DNA of 58,935 bases from Spirogloea muscicola. Its lineage: Eukaryota; Streptophyta; Zygnematophyceae; Spirogloeales; Spirogloeaceae. The stretch is taken from NCBI GenBank assembly GCA_009602725.1, contig WELB01000190.1:105326-164260 (forward strand), written 5' to 3'. Under the pieces are notes generated by a model. The model worked only from the letters and a program-made list of their open reading frames with translations. It was not told the origin of the DNA and made no database searches. This document shows positions 1 through 11,465 of the stretch, piece by piece. The translations under genes were made by a program, and so were the position numbers. Numbering within the stretch: the first letter of the stretch is position 1; every line of letters starts with the position of its first letter.

Positions 1-63
1 GCGGCCCTCCCGCCGGCTGCGGCGGCGGCGACGGCGGCGGCGGCGGCCGCATCCTGCACCCTT

Positions 64-1597
64 ATGTCCAAGGATGCCGCCGCCCGGCCTCCGCCTCCGC
101 ATCTGCCGCTGCTGCTGCCGCCGCCGCCGCCGGCCGCTACGACCGCCGTCGACAACAGGATCCGCGGCCTGTCGCTGGAGCCCGATGGCGCTAACCTCGA
201 CAGAGCGAAGGCGGAGACCGAGAACAACGACGCCGCCGTTCCGGCAGAGCGCGACGCCGTCACCGGCGCGGCGCACAGCGGCAGCGGCGGCGACAGCGAC
301 GATCTGCCGGCGGAGCTCCGCGCCGACCTCATGCCGCGCCACGTGGCCATCATCATGGACGGCAACTCCCGCTGGGCGGCCGGCCGCGGGCAGCCGGTGC
401 ACGCCGGGCACGAGGCCGGCGTGCGGTCGCTGCGCGACGCCGTGCGCCTGGCGCGGCGGTGGGGCATCCGGGCGCTCACTGTCTACGCCTTCTCCACCGA
501 GAACTGGCTGCGCCCCAAGGTGGCTGACGAACTCCCCTTCCCCACTAACGTTTACTTAAGTTTTACTTAGTGAAGACTTGCGTACTGCAGAGCAGCACCT
601 CAGATCTCGATGTTTCATAGTGATGTTGCTGACATTAGGACCACACTGTGACTGACGAGAGATTGAGTCGCTGCGCCTCTCAGTGGTAGCAGTCTGTCAC
701 TTGCTGCTGATGCCGTGGTTGGAGTATCGTGCAGCTGGAAGTCAACTTCCTGATGGACCTCTTCGCTCGGCTGCTCCAGAACGAGATTCCCAATATGCAG
801 AAGTGAGGCCAATCCCTGAGGTCGTCCTGCGCGGGATTGTCTTTCTTAAGCTTGTCATGCAGGTCGTGAGAGGTGATGTGACCCGCTAACCAATGCATCA
901 GTCGTGCGGAGAGCCAACGCAAGGGGTTACTGAAAATATAAGGGTTCTAGTGGCCAGAGAATGGCCCTTCTAAGTAATCGACCGCATGTGTAGATGATAG
1001 GATGCAGGAGTTGCGCATGTGCTCGTCATGACTTGCTTCATTCAGTGCCACATCAAGCTGTTCAATCGCATGAAAGCGTTAACAGGCCCCGCTGGGTCAT
1101 CTGCATTGTGCAGGGAGGAGGTGTCAGTGAAGTTTGTGGGCGACCTGACCGCGCTGCCGGGCTCGCTGCAGAAGCTCATCGCCGAGGCGCATGTCAACTC
1201 AGCAGGCAAAGATGGCCTGAAGCTCACGATCGCGGTGAGCTACAGCGGCCGACAGGACATTGTCCGCGCCTGTCAGAGCCTGGCCGAGCAGGCGGCGGCA
1301 GGGACGCTAGTGGCGAGCAACATTGACGAGGCACTGTTTGAGAGAGAGCTACAGACTGCTTGGCTTGGTGGACTTGCCTGCCCGGACCTCCTCATCAGGA
1401 CCTCTGGCGAGCGGCGGCTCAGCAATTTCCTACTCTGGCAGGCCGCCTACACCGAGCTCGTCTTTTCAGACACCCTCTGGCCCGACTTTGGCGAGGCTGC
1501 CTTCAAGGCCGCCCTGCTGGAGTTCCAGGGTCGCAACCGCCGCTTCGGCAAGCGGGCTGCCGGCGAGGAGGAAAAGGCCCCTCGCCCTCATACATGA
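64..1597 (+). CDS. Cis-prenyltransferase (dehydrodolichyl/polyprenyl diphosphate synthase family), 3 exons
   Basis: Exons 64-519, 735-802 and 1114-1597 join in frame (GT-AG, phases 0 and 2) to give 335 residues. The family adds isopentenyl diphosphate units in cis to an allylic primer, making polyprenyl diphosphates for plastid isoprenoids or dolichol. Seen: [13 protein letters not shown] with the catalytic Asp near residue 99, FSTENW near 143, and [11 protein letters not shown] near 269, which supplies the Arg/Arg/Ser set that binds IPP diphosphate, followed by AYTEL. The first 90 residues are rich in Pro, Ala and Asp and could include a plastid transit peptide, but this is inference. The ATG at 64 is the first in frame; the 5' flank is cut by the window edge, so an earlier start is possible. 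Product chain length cannot be read from the sequence. Confidence 0.93.
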
Positions 1598-3660
1598 CCT
1601 CATGATCATGCACATTGAAAGCACCACCCTGAAGCAATTAAGGGGCTGCTTCACATTGACCAATTGGTCGTGAGGCAGTCGCGAGTCTGTCCCAAAAGTC
1701 TGCTGCAGACTGGTGGGAGACAATGAAGTGTTGGGCAGCGCAGTAGGACTTCTCACAAATGTCCCACTTGTTCCTCTACTTTGCTGTGCCTGTGCAATTT
1801 ATGCAACTTGGGTTAGGACCGTGCCTGTTATTGCCACTCTTGTGTAGATAGCTTGCTCACTCCTACCAATGTAGGAGGAGGACATGCAATTCTTGACAGA
1901 TAATTAGGCCATGTTAGTATGTGGAACGTTCTAGCAGAACAAGCTGTGACTCCCTCAGGTCAAGTATCCGTGCTGCCGTGTGGAAGCTGCACATGCCTTC
2001 TGACGCAGCATCAACATAGAAAGATGAACGGATGTCCTAGTGCCACTTGGTGGACGTTACATGGTGGGTTGTTTACCTGGGGCGTGTTACTATAAAGAGG
2101 GGAATTCTTTCTAGTGTAACAGAGCCTTGCAAGGGTTAGCTTAAGATAGCCTTCTCTAGCTATTGAGCGCGACGGTACGAGCCTGCATGACTGTGAGACG
2201 CAAGCATCAAGCATGAACACAAGACAGCCATGGTGATCAGGGGAGTTCCGCATGGAAGGGCTCGCCCAAGGGATGAACAGCTCACATGCGATCCATTTCA
2301 TGAGGCTGTTGTTTTAGTCCATCTAATTGGACGATTTGGGCAATCTACTCCCTACGTATTGATATTTGTAATGAGTACATTGAAGCTCTCCTCCTTGGGA
2401 GAAGGTCAACCCTACACGTTTTGAATCGAAAACTAGGGTCTGAAGCTGGCTGTGTACAAGTGATGGCGGATGTGAACTCTGCTTAAGCCCCAAGGAAGTA
2501 ACGAGTCAATCATGAAGACATCATCATACAGGTGCAGACAAAGCCTGTAATGGGCAACTTCTTGGAGCTATGTTCGTAGGCTTTGTAATATCGCTTGGTG
2601 AGAACTGGGCCTCCTAGAAACTCCTGCACCTGCAAACCCGAGTATAACAACCAAGACGACCTCCATGCGTGTTGCAAATGGGTTCCTCTTAGTCACCAGC
2701 GTAGTGTCCCCGCTCTACATATGACCAGATTAATATACTTGGAACTGTGAGAGACTATATCATTCTTAGCCTGAACAAAGTCCTATGAAGGTGCAGGAGC
2801 CAGAAAGTGAAGTCAGGGGAGAGGGTGAAGCAAGGGGCCCTCGTCCAACAAGACGAGCAGGCCAACAATATCACCTCTGCAATTTTGCAGCGATGCCAAC
2901 TCTAGAAATCCCACACAAGAGCGAGGTTCTTCGCTTCCTTGTATCAGGCAGCCCCGAATGCCAGCGGAGTCAGCATAGAATAGACAAAGGAGCTTCAGCA
3001 AACCAGACAAAAACTAACTGATTCCAAAGCAAAATATGCTGTGTTTCCTCATGACAGTCTGCCTACTTCTCTAGCCCAGCCACGCAGTTGTGTAAGACAA
3101 CCCTACAATGGCATAGCCACAGTTAAGTGTGGTATCCTATTTCTGTGTAAAGTGCCCAGGTGTTCGCCGTGCACCTTGCGAGCAGGCCCGCACCTTGGCT
3201 GCTGCCTCTGCGATTTGGCAGGGCAACTCTATATAGGCTGCTATGAAACATGTTATATGGGCTGCTATGAAACATGTTAGTCAATTTAAGTTGCACTTGT
3301 TAACTTTTGGTGATTGAGCTCCCATCTTTCTAACACACTGGTTGTAGCTTCGTGGTTTGCGCATTGGGGCTCCTTCGGACCTTGTCTAATCCATAATGGG
3401 CTGGCCTCTCTTAGCAATCGCCCCCATAGAAGAGCTTCTTCCAGGTTGGTTGACAGAGTTAATAAGTAAGGTTGAAGATTTCTGACTGGTGGTTCGGTAG
3501 TGGTCATGCCGCTTGACTGTGACCGTTGACAGTGCCCAAATAGGAAAAGAGCTCACTTCTTCCTTAAGGGAAAAGCGCGGGCTGTTGAAATAGCCAGCCC
3601 GATGATAAATGGGCCGCCCGCTAGCCGACGAGCTCTCGGCGAGCCTTCTTCGGGTGTTCC
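1598..3660. other. Intergenic, no recognisable gene
   Basis: Only short open frames without family signatures lie here. A 19-base direct duplication (gctgctatgaaacatgtta) occurs at about 3237-3279. I see no RNA gene or element ends. Confidence 0.5.
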
Positions 3661-3671
3661 TTGCTCCAGGC

Positions 3672-3838
3672 GCCACGTGGAGCTGTCCACGTCGGACGGG
3701 GCGTGACCTGGAACCGACCTTACCGGGCAGCTGCGCGGCCGGCCCGCCTCGACGCCACGTAGTACTCCAGCATGCTGATGTGGAGTACTATGTGGCGCGC
3801 CGCGTGTCAGCGGCCCTGCGCCACTTGCGACACGTGGC
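3672..3838 (+). promoter_or_regulatory. Cluster of G-box/ABRE-like motifs upstream of the Em-type LEA gene
   Basis: GCCACGTGG lies at 3672-3680, CCACGTCGG just after it, GCCACGT at 3754-3760, and GACACGTGGC at 3829-3838. The ACACGTGGC core is the classic ABA-response element of plant Em promoters. The cluster is about 530-700 bases upstream of the LEA start codon. That it controls this gene is inference; the distance is large for a compact algal promoter. Confidence 0.45.
3753..3799. repeat. Near-perfect palindrome, about 47 bp
   Basis: The arms CGCCACGTAGTACTCCA and TGGAGTACTATGTGGCGCG are complementary with one mismatch around a short centre (GCATGCTGATG). It sits inside the G-box cluster, so it could be a cruciform, a two-sided binding site or the remnant of a small element. 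Confidence 0.75.
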
Positions 3839-4252
3839 TTGGCCGCGTGGCCCACCCAAACTCCCGAGACCCAGCCGGGGCCGGCCAGGCCCACCCCCCT
3901 CCTCAATCTGTAGTCCCGTTCTTTGCGTTTTCCTGTGCTTTTCAGAAGGAAGAGTTTACGTTCTTTTCTTGGTTTCGGAGTATGAGCCTACTTCTGTTCA
4001 CTTCCCCAGCCCCTTTTGGCAAATGAAACAGCTCTTCCAATCTACGGCGATGGCTATGTAAGAGGCCAGCAGAGAGGAATGTACAAGAGCTCAAATCTTT
4101 AGCAGAAGAAGCAGCTCTCCTTGGTATCTCCCGAACAGATAGTTGATGTCCGGCTTGGCCAACCCACCTTCATTTAATGAGCACTTCGCACCATTCTCCT
4201 CCCCCACCTCCCTCCTCACCCCCCCGCCCCCACCTCTTCAGCTCCCGGCCAG

Positions 4253-4258
4253 TTATAA
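4253..4258 (+). promoter_or_regulatory. TATA-like box of the LEA gene
   Basis: TTATAA lies about 108 bases upstream of the LEA ATG and is followed by a C-rich leader. The position is reasonable for a core promoter, but no transcript start can be confirmed. Confidence 0.35.
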
Positions 4259-4365
4259 TGTGGGCAGTGTCAAGTCCACCGGCACAGCTCGTCAGTCGCC
4301 TCCAGTTGCCTTCCACCCACAAACTCGCTCCTCCGCCGCCGCCCCGCCGCCACATCGTCGTCGCC

Positions 4366-5060
4366 ATGGCTCAGGAGAAGGGCATGTCCGAGCAGGCTCA
4401 GGAGAACCTCAAGCGCGGCGCCATCAAGGGCGGCCTCACCAACGCCGCCGGCGACCACCCCGAGCCCACGGACGAGCATGTCAAGTCCAAGGGCGGCATG
4501 TCCGAAGACGCCCAGGTAAACATTCTGAGGCACCCCTCACGCTGTTGGACATGAGAAGCGATGATGCGCAGTGCAGGGAGTCATCAAATGCTGAAGACAT
4601 TGTGTGCTTTTGGACTTGCTTGACTCAATTGTGATGCCTTCTCACTAGTGTTCTGTATCTTTTGTTGGCTGTATCTCGTCTCTTCAGCAGACTGACATTG
4701 TTGGAGTTATTGCTGCATTTGCAGGAGCGCATCAGGGAGGGGGGCCGGAAGGGTGGGCAAGCCCGGGCTGAGCAGATGGGCACTGAAGGCTACAAGGAGA
4801 TGGGCAAGAAGGGTGGTCTGGCCACCAAGGACAAGTCAGGCGGGGAGGCTGCCGCCGAGAAGGTAGCTTGCGCATCCACCTTCACAGCACTACATAAGAA
4901 GGAGACTGCATTGAGAGGAATAAAAGCAAGACCCGGTCAGATTGTTGTCTGGTTGATATACTCGCACTGTCCTTGATTGACTGCAAATGACAATGTTACA
5001 TCTATTTGTGCTCTACAGGGCATTGAGATTGACGAGTCCAAGTTCACCAACAAGAACTAG
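4366..5060 (+). CDS. Group 1 LEA protein (Em-like, LEA_5 family), 3 exons
   Basis: Exons 4366-4515, 4725-4862 and 5019-5060, all phase 0, encode 109 residues. Em-type proteins are small, very hydrophilic and intrinsically disordered, and protect cells during desiccation; most act in the cytosol. Seen: Lys/Gly-rich repeats (KGGMSEDAQ), the Em signature [14 protein letters not shown] followed by [12 protein letters not shown] at about residues 55-79, and the family's C-terminus GIEIDESKF on its own small exon. The protein has one 20-mer Em motif, as in short plant Em proteins. The start fits a CGCCATGGC context. Group 1 LEA genes are typical of land plants and of desiccation-tolerant or terrestrial algae, so this hints at such a habitat. 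A TGTAA motif follows at 5202. Confidence 0.94.
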
Positions 5061-5201
5061 ACAAAACCTGCCCTCTATTTCTGTTGCTTTTCATGAGGCT
5101 AGTGCCTCTTGCTAATTTAGTACCTTGGAAAGTTGGATACAGCATTGTGCAGCTGGCAGCAGCCAATGTTGCTGTAGGGTCGTAAGATAAGCCTGGCAAG
5201 C

Positions 5202-5206
5202 TGTAA
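5202..5206 (+). terminator. TGTAA poly(A) signal candidate of the LEA gene
   Basis: TGTAA lies 142 bases after the LEA stop codon. TGTAA is the usual polyadenylation signal of chlorophyte nuclear genes. By itself this is a five-base match and so weak. Confidence 0.4.
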
Positions 5207-5740
5207 ACTTTCTGCAACTGTACAATTATGTTCTGTGATTTATGAAAGGAAAAATTCTTGCTGAAGCTTATGTCATGGAGGAGACGACTTTCCACTTGCT
5301 GCACTCAGTTTCATAACAGTTGACATTACTTTTGTCAACCTTAGCAATTTCAACAAAAAGCGTAACAGATCCATATTCACCTTGATAAGTAAGCTAAATA
5401 AGAAGTACTGAAAACTAGACCTGTAATGTTCAAGTTGCTAAGCTGCACTACCTGCTGACGCAATGCATCTCATCCATCTCTATCGACCATGATACACCAA
5501 AAATTTTCCAAATTTTGAATCTGTATATACAAAATGTCAATGGCCTACAATGACAACGTACATGTGAATCCAGCTAATGCTCAGTGACATGGACAATGAG
5601 AATTCTTAACTAAAATTTTTATCATGCTATGGCTCTGAATTGAGAAACAATCGTTACGTAAGCTGCATTTTAAATTTCTACAATTACCCATTAGGGACCT
5701 AAATGATCTAAAAGGAAGAGTAAGATCTCCATAAGTTTAA
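5207..5740. other. AT-richer convergent intergenic spacer
   Basis: This spacer separates the 3' ends of the LEA gene (+) and the zinc transporter gene (-). It is visibly richer in A and T than the exons. I find no coding or RNA feature in it. Confidence 0.5.
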
Positions 5741-5745
5741 CCTCC

Positions 5746-5759
5746 TTACAATCATTACA
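5746..5759 (-). terminator. Paired TGTAA poly(A) signals of the zinc transporter gene
   Basis: On the minus strand TGTAA occurs twice, at 5746-5750 and 5755-5759, 23-36 bases past the stop codon at 5782. The position is close to that seen for chlorophyte polyadenylation signals. Confidence 0.5.
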
Positions 5760-5781
5760 ATCAATCGTACATTTCTTCATG

Positions 5782-8700
5782 TCAACTAATAACCTCAATC
5801 TGTACTGTAAGGTTCCCAACTCCTACATCATTGAATATGCCATGGACATGCTGCAGAACTGCTTGCTCATCTGTCCCCTCTTGCACCTGCCATGACCAGC
5901 ACAAAGATAAATAACCAATCTCTCGTAATGGTCTTAAGAAACTGCCAGCATATTCCAGGAACAACTGCTTTTATAATAGTTAAATACGTTAAGCCCTTGA
6001 ACACTAAAGTAAATTTTATCCCAATTTCAAGGTGAAGTCCAACGAATGATGGAATGCAAATGACCAGGTAGACTCCCAGCATATTATAATGAGCACAAAA
6101 TCCAGCTACAAAGCAAATTGGTCAGATATCCAGAGGTAAATTCTGCACGAGCTGAAATAGGACACTTGCACAAGCATTAAGTGAATGACAACATACTCGG
6201 AGTGCCAAAGTGCCAATAATACGGCCAGGAACCATAGACCAGAAACGAGCATTGTAACACTCCATTAGGCCCTTTGCAGCACCAGCCTGCAAAGAACGAC
6301 AGACCAGGAGTTTCGGCAGAGCGTCTACACAATGTTGCCTCCTACCTGGAGTGCACTTGCAGCCTCACAGCCAAGATACTGACAATTAACATCAATTGTG
6401 CAGTGTTTATGTGGTCAATGACGAGTGCACCACCATGGAATCAATGGCAGCCCACAGCTACTGTCCACAGAGATCACGAAATGGTTGCCTCCAAAACCAC
6501 TGAACACTGATGCAAGGCGTTCCATACCTCCCGGATGCACTTGTTGAGGGCTGTCTCAGAGATGCCAGCAGGCGCCATCTGGAGCAGCAAACCTCCCGAA
6601 GCTTTGAGAAGCGGTAGGGTCATGGCCAGTATGACAGCTGCCACGAGGCCCAGGCAGAGGGTCTCGGCATACTCAAAGCTGCGGGTGTACCCATATGCAA
6701 AAAGATATTCAGTGCATCAATGCGAGCTGCAGTGTCCAACTTGCTGGAAGCATCCTCAGGACTTGTACAGCAGTGGAAGACCTATTACTATGGAACAGAC
6801 ACTCCTACAACAAACTGCAAACCCCGAAACAAGACATATGGAGAATGAGGCAACGAATTGAACAAGTTCCGGGCCCAGAAAAACTGGCAGAAAGGTCGTG
6901 CCCTGTCACCAGACTTGAAAGAATGACAATGACAGAGCAGCACAACAATGCTGATCTGCCATTTCTCTTGTTGATCAGAGTGATGGTGTAGCACGCTTAC
7001 CCTACTGCCAGAAACCACGATGCAAGGATGATGCCAGCGCTGGAGAAAAGAGGCACAGCTTGTTAGCCACAGCAATATCTTTCCTAGATGGATAGACATA
7101 TAGCACAACAGTAGCTCTGGGTAGAGCAATTTAGGTAGTCTAGATGGCACAACATCTTGAGTGGCAGTACTATGAAGTGCTCAAGTGAAAGGCTGTCTAA
7201 TAACCGGAACATATATGATGCTTGTGTATATATGAAGACTCTGACTGTGTCGGCTATGGTCACCTTGGAGTTCTCAGCTTGTCTAGCTCACCTTCGTATG
7301 GAATCTGAAAACACATGGAGAAAGATGGCATGTTGATTGATGTCCTGCGGCCTTCTGTATACTGCATATACCAGACATGCCAGAGATAACAGGACACATT
7401 GGCAACAAGATCTCGTCGTAGTGATCTGAGAAGCAGGTCGTCAGTAAGTAGCCTCCTGACTGACCTTATATTGTTTCACACTGCAGCATGCCTCTTCAAC
7501 AGCCAAGCCCCGTATTTGTGAAGCTGCTGAATGCGTTTGGTCCAAACTTTATCTTGCTTGCTATTTGCAGCATTTTGGAAGCAATGGCTGTTATGGCAGG
7601 TTGACAGTGGCTCATTAAGATTATAGAAGTGATTGACTTACCAACATGGACACGGGCGTACTGCCGGAAAAAGAGCACGCCCAGTAAGTTGATGAGCAGG
7701 TTCGCAACAGCTGACACAATCAGGTAGTGTCTGGCCATCAACAACACATTGGGAGCCAACTGAGCATGCTTGTTCAAGGGATATGCCGAAAGAGCAAGTA
7801 AGGTCACTTTGAGTAGTGCATCTACAAAGGTGACCCAAGAGCAAGAGCAGACGTATTATCGAAGTCACAAGAGGGACAAGGGATATGGTACTTAGAAAGC
7901 AGGTCAAAAGCATATACTCACTTGTGCTCTGCCTCTGCTTCAAGGAAGGCATGGAGAGCCTCAACAGAGAGTGAGAACGATAGAAAGACAAGGAATAGCT
8001 GCACCAGCGGAGGACGAATGTCGTCACTACATAGGTACATTTTCAGCAGGTCACACGGTGTATAAGCAAAAGAAAGCATAACAATACTGCAGAAGCTGGA
8101 GATAAGGGTGAAAAGGGTGGACATGGCATGGTTCATGCATACGGTGATAGAGCGCACGTGTGCACTTACTGCATTTGTGAAGGCAGCAAGAACCTCTACC
8201 CGCTCAAAGCTGCAAAAGGAGGCAAGCATCGCGAAGCATAGGTTTGGCAATGTAAATCACAAGAGTTTGCTAGAGACGGACTGTGACTTGACACCTTCAC
8301 GCAAGTCCTCATATACAACAGACAGCAGCTTGAAGGTTACCAGTCCCTGAGCCCAGGCTGGAGACAATCTGCACACCTGAGCTCACAGACTGACGGTGAT
8401 TACAAAATGCTGGGTCATCGCAATGCTGGAATCTATTAGATATGGACTGAGTGATAAGAGCCTAAGTCAAGGGGTGGTGTGTGCAGGTATTCATATGGGG
8501 TCATGATCAAACCCGAGTTGTATTTGACCTTCCAGACTATATGGTGGTGTGTGCAGGTACACATATGGGGTCATGATCAAACCCGAGTTGTATTTGACCT
8601 TCCAGACTATATGGAGGTGCTTGCGAAGAGGAGTCCATTATGACATTGAAGGCAAGAGGCTTGAGGCCTCACCCATATGTGAAGTGTGAGTTGGGCGGTT

Positions 8701-9840
8701 GGCGGCCCCAGACCATCGCCTGCAGCGAGAAGAGCAGCACCGCGCAGCCGAACGAGAGGTGGAACGAGTCCGACACCAACTCTGCAGGTGGACGAGGCAA
8801 CCACGAAGCAGGCAGCTGCAGGATGCACGGCCAGAAGGCTGCAGCTGTGCAGCTTATACCTCCAATAAAATTAAGCCCTCAAACCTAGACACTGACACTT
8901 CAACCCCAAAGCTTGCTCTCGCGTCAGTCAAAGATGCAGACATCCAGCTTTAGCAAGCATGCCTTGCTAGAGCTCTAGTTTAAGGATGCTTTCACTACCG
9001 TAGATGCTGACTTGATCACAGTGGATCTGAAGCTGTGCTGCAGACTGGCCAGCTCAAGAGCATAGAGTGATGAGCACTGCCTTTTACCAATTTTGCCAGC
9101 AAAGAGGCCGATCAGGAGCTCGATCGCCGAGTAGGCCACGTTGAGCAGGATGAGAATGAGGAGGCGCCGCGTGTCGCGGCTCCGGTAGAGGATGCCGTTG
9201 AGCAGGCTCACGAGCTGGCCGACTCGCCGATGCCGGTGCGCGGCCTGTCGCTGGACCATCGGCCTTCAGTGCCGGATGACCAGCCGCACGAAATGACGTA
9301 CTTATGCATTTGACCTCAGACTGGCTGTCCCTAATGTACAATCTGGCACGACTAGATAGCAGGTAAGGGTGCTCCTCTACAGCCCACTCCTTGGTTGTAG
9401 TTGAAGTTGTGATCAGTCACTATTTGATGTCTGATGAACTTGATATAAGAAAGATCAACAATAGAAACAAGTAACAAATAAGAGGTACGCGCCGCACCTT
9501 GGGCTTGCTGACGGAGCCAACGTCCAGCGGGTACGTCCCGCCGACGCTGCCGCTGCGGTCACGGGCCCCGCTGAAGGAGATGGAGTGCTCGACAGCGGCC
9601 GCGCCAGGCCGGCCCTCCGGATGGCTGTGGCCGGAGTACGGCGACCGCCACTGGGCGCCGGACGCGGAGGCGGGCGAGGAGCTGCCCCGGAGCTCCGTCG
9701 GCGGGCCGGCGGCCGCCGGGGCGTACGCAAAGGGGCTCGGCGGCGTGCGGAAGGTGAAGTCGCCATTCGGGTGGCCCCTGCGGCCGCCGCCGTCACCGTC
9801 CGGTGATAAAGGAATGTGCACGAATAGCGGCGTGTGTGGC
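5782..9840 (-). CDS. MTP: Cation diffusion facilitator zinc transporter, MTP5/ZnT6-like, 11 exons
   Basis: Exons in transcript order: 9489 back to about 9840 (start unresolved), 9088-9250, 8673-8781, 8170-8209, 7922-7998, 7642-7730, 7292-7361, 7001-7039, 6528-6678, 6197-6286, 5782-5886. All phases match; exons 2-11 give 310 residues. The family moves Zn2+ into secretory compartments in exchange for protons. Seen: TM1 after DTRRLL, TM2 LVSDSFHLSFGC, the FERVEVLAAFTNA loop, TM4 VSAVANLLINLLG, TM5 HVFSDSIRS with the HxxxD motif, and the C-terminal domain ending NLTVQIEV. The TM4-5 loop is short and lacks a His-rich stretch. In TM2 the metal-site Asp is Gly (HxxxG), as expected for the partner subunit of a Golgi heterodimer (plant MTP5, animal ZnT6). 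Exon 1 is Ser/Pro/Gly-rich with no in-frame ATG. Confidence 0.9.
8474..8613. repeat. Two tandem 70-bp copies in an intron of the zinc transporter
   Basis: The unit starting GGTGGTGTGTGCAGGTA is repeated with a 70-base period and only two or three differences. It lies in the intron between exons 8170-8209 and 8673-8781. The near identity implies a recent duplication. Confidence 0.9.
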
Positions 9841-9862
9841 AGCGGCGGCGGCGGCGTAGCAC

Positions 9863-9901
<39 letters not shown>

Positions 9902-11465
9902 TGGGGGCTCTGGCAGTGGCGGCCGGAGGTGGCCTCTTGCCGCCTGCAGAGGGGCGGCCATGGCTGCGCCTGCGGACGAGGACGAGGAAGAGGACGAGGA
10001 CGAGGACGAGGACGAGGAGGAGGAGGAGGAGGGGGCGCCGGTGGTCGCGGGGGCCGTCGCCGAGCCGGCTGCTCCGAAGGCGCCGCCTCCTGACAGCTAC
10101 GATCAGCACGGGATGCGGGTCGGCGCACCGGTGCCCATCAGCAAGCTAAGCCCCGGGAAGCGGTTCAAGGTCTCGGCTATGGACCTCACCGACTCGCGCT
10201 TCGACACCATCCTGTCCAAGACCGACCCGTTCTACGAGCTAGTGTCGCTCCGCGCGCCCACCATCGTCACCAAGGCGCAGCTCGAGGCCGAGGTGGAGAG
10301 CCTCACCAGTAGTGGCATGTTTCAGGTACGTCATTTCTTAGTAACACACGACCCATCACAATGTCTTGTAGGTCACTGACAAGGCACCCAACCCAATAGT
10401 CATCCAAGGATGCTGACATCTGATTATAGGAGTTAAGATCGGAGTCCCTCTCCTTCTGGTTGTTCCTTTGGCTGTTGCAATTTGTGACCTGCACTGGCTA
10501 GCCGCCGTTGCGTACTCCTTCTTGCTAAGCCTTGCATCTACTGACAAGCTGGACTACATCTTGCGCAGGCTGCTGATATGGAAGCTGTACCGCAGTCTGA
10601 CGGCTCCATCAAAGTAAACGTGAAGTTCACCGAAAGCCAGTGGGCGGCAGCCCAGGGAGTGCGCTTTGTGAACGTGGGCCTCCAGGCGCCGCCGCCGCCG
10701 CCTGGGCAGGTATAGATGCACTGCCTTTCTTACCAGTTGGTAAGCCTGTGACTTCAAGGGCGGCAGCATTCAGTAGAAAAGAGTAGGGTTCAAGTTCATT
10801 GCCAACTGTGGTCACACGCAGGGGGATGCCGCTGAGGAGGAGGATACCGAGCTGCGGTACCGACGTGCCGCAAAGAGGCCCTGCCTTGTGCCCATTGAGG
10901 TGAGAGTGCCCTCTGGCTTGCTTTGGCTGGTCATCGACTCGATGGACGTTGCTTAAAAGGTTTTTCCTCTTCTGCTCTTTTCGGCGTGCTGTAATGAAGG
11001 CTCGTATGGTGTTCCATGCGCAGGTCGCCCAAGAAATTTCCAGGTGGCTGAGATTTGAGTCACGGTTGACAGCTCGCATGCTGCAGCGGATACGTGACCG
11101 CGTCCAGTCGTGGTATCACAATGAAGGCTATGCCTGTGCTCAAGTATGTCCTGGAACAAGTTCGTACTCAATGTTGTCATGCACAAAGAAGTACCATCAA
11201 TGTAATGTGACATTCATTGAACACCGTACATTTTGGAGCCTAGGAAGCTGGACTGTCCTGTCAGTCTTACTGACGGAAGCTTGTAAGTTTGGTGCTTTGG
11301 TGCTTCCAGGTGGTAAACTTTGGCAACCTCAACACTGATGAGGTGGTTTGTGAGATCGTGGAGGGTGACATCACAAAGGTGGAGATTCAGTTCCAGGACC
11401 GCATGGGCAACCCATGCGAGGGACTGACACAGCCGGACCTCATCACTCGTGAGCTTCCATCAGAG
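9834..11465 (+). CDS. TOC75: TOC75 plastid import channel, 5' portion only (5 exons, 3' end missing)
   Basis: Exons 9834(or 9960)-10325, 10569-10709, 10822-10899, 11024-11143 and 11310-11465 join in phase 0 throughout. TOC75 is the Omp85-type beta-barrel of the outer plastid envelope through which preproteins pass. Seen: a polyglycine run of about 12 (9862-9900 region), a feature of the Toc75 targeting peptide, then a long Asp/Glu run. POTRA segments follow: SLRAPTIVTKAQLE, IRDRVQSWYHNEGYACAQ, and NFGNLNTDEVVCEIVEGDIT. This strongly matches plant Toc75 POTRA domains and separates it from OEP80. The first in-frame ATG is at 9960, but the frame is open to 9834 and includes the Gly run, so an upstream exon is likely. 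After residue about 287 (from 9960) the rest of POTRA3 and the whole barrel are absent; a donor GTATGT at 11466 leads into repeats and an N at 11641. Confidence 0.92.
9852..9920. repeat. GGC triplet run in the overlapping 5' ends of TOC75 and the zinc transporter
   Basis: About 13 GGY triplets in a row. On the plus strand in the TOC75 frame they read polyglycine; on the minus strand they read polyalanine or polyproline next to the first exon of the MTP gene. Such runs are prone to length change and assembly error. Confidence 0.8.

Noticed and set aside
9455-9961. Minus-strand ATG at 9961 as the MTP start
   Set aside because: Its frame is not the one that continues into the TM1 exon; using it would need a frameshift in the GGC run.
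9499-10149. Plus-strand frame of 216 codons across the MTP/TOC75 junction
   Set aside because: It is a composition-driven shadow of the MTP first exon and the TOC75 first exon in another frame.
9834-11465. OEP80 instead of TOC75
   Set aside because: The polyglycine run and the NFGNLNTDEVVCEIVEGDIT segment are typical of Toc75.
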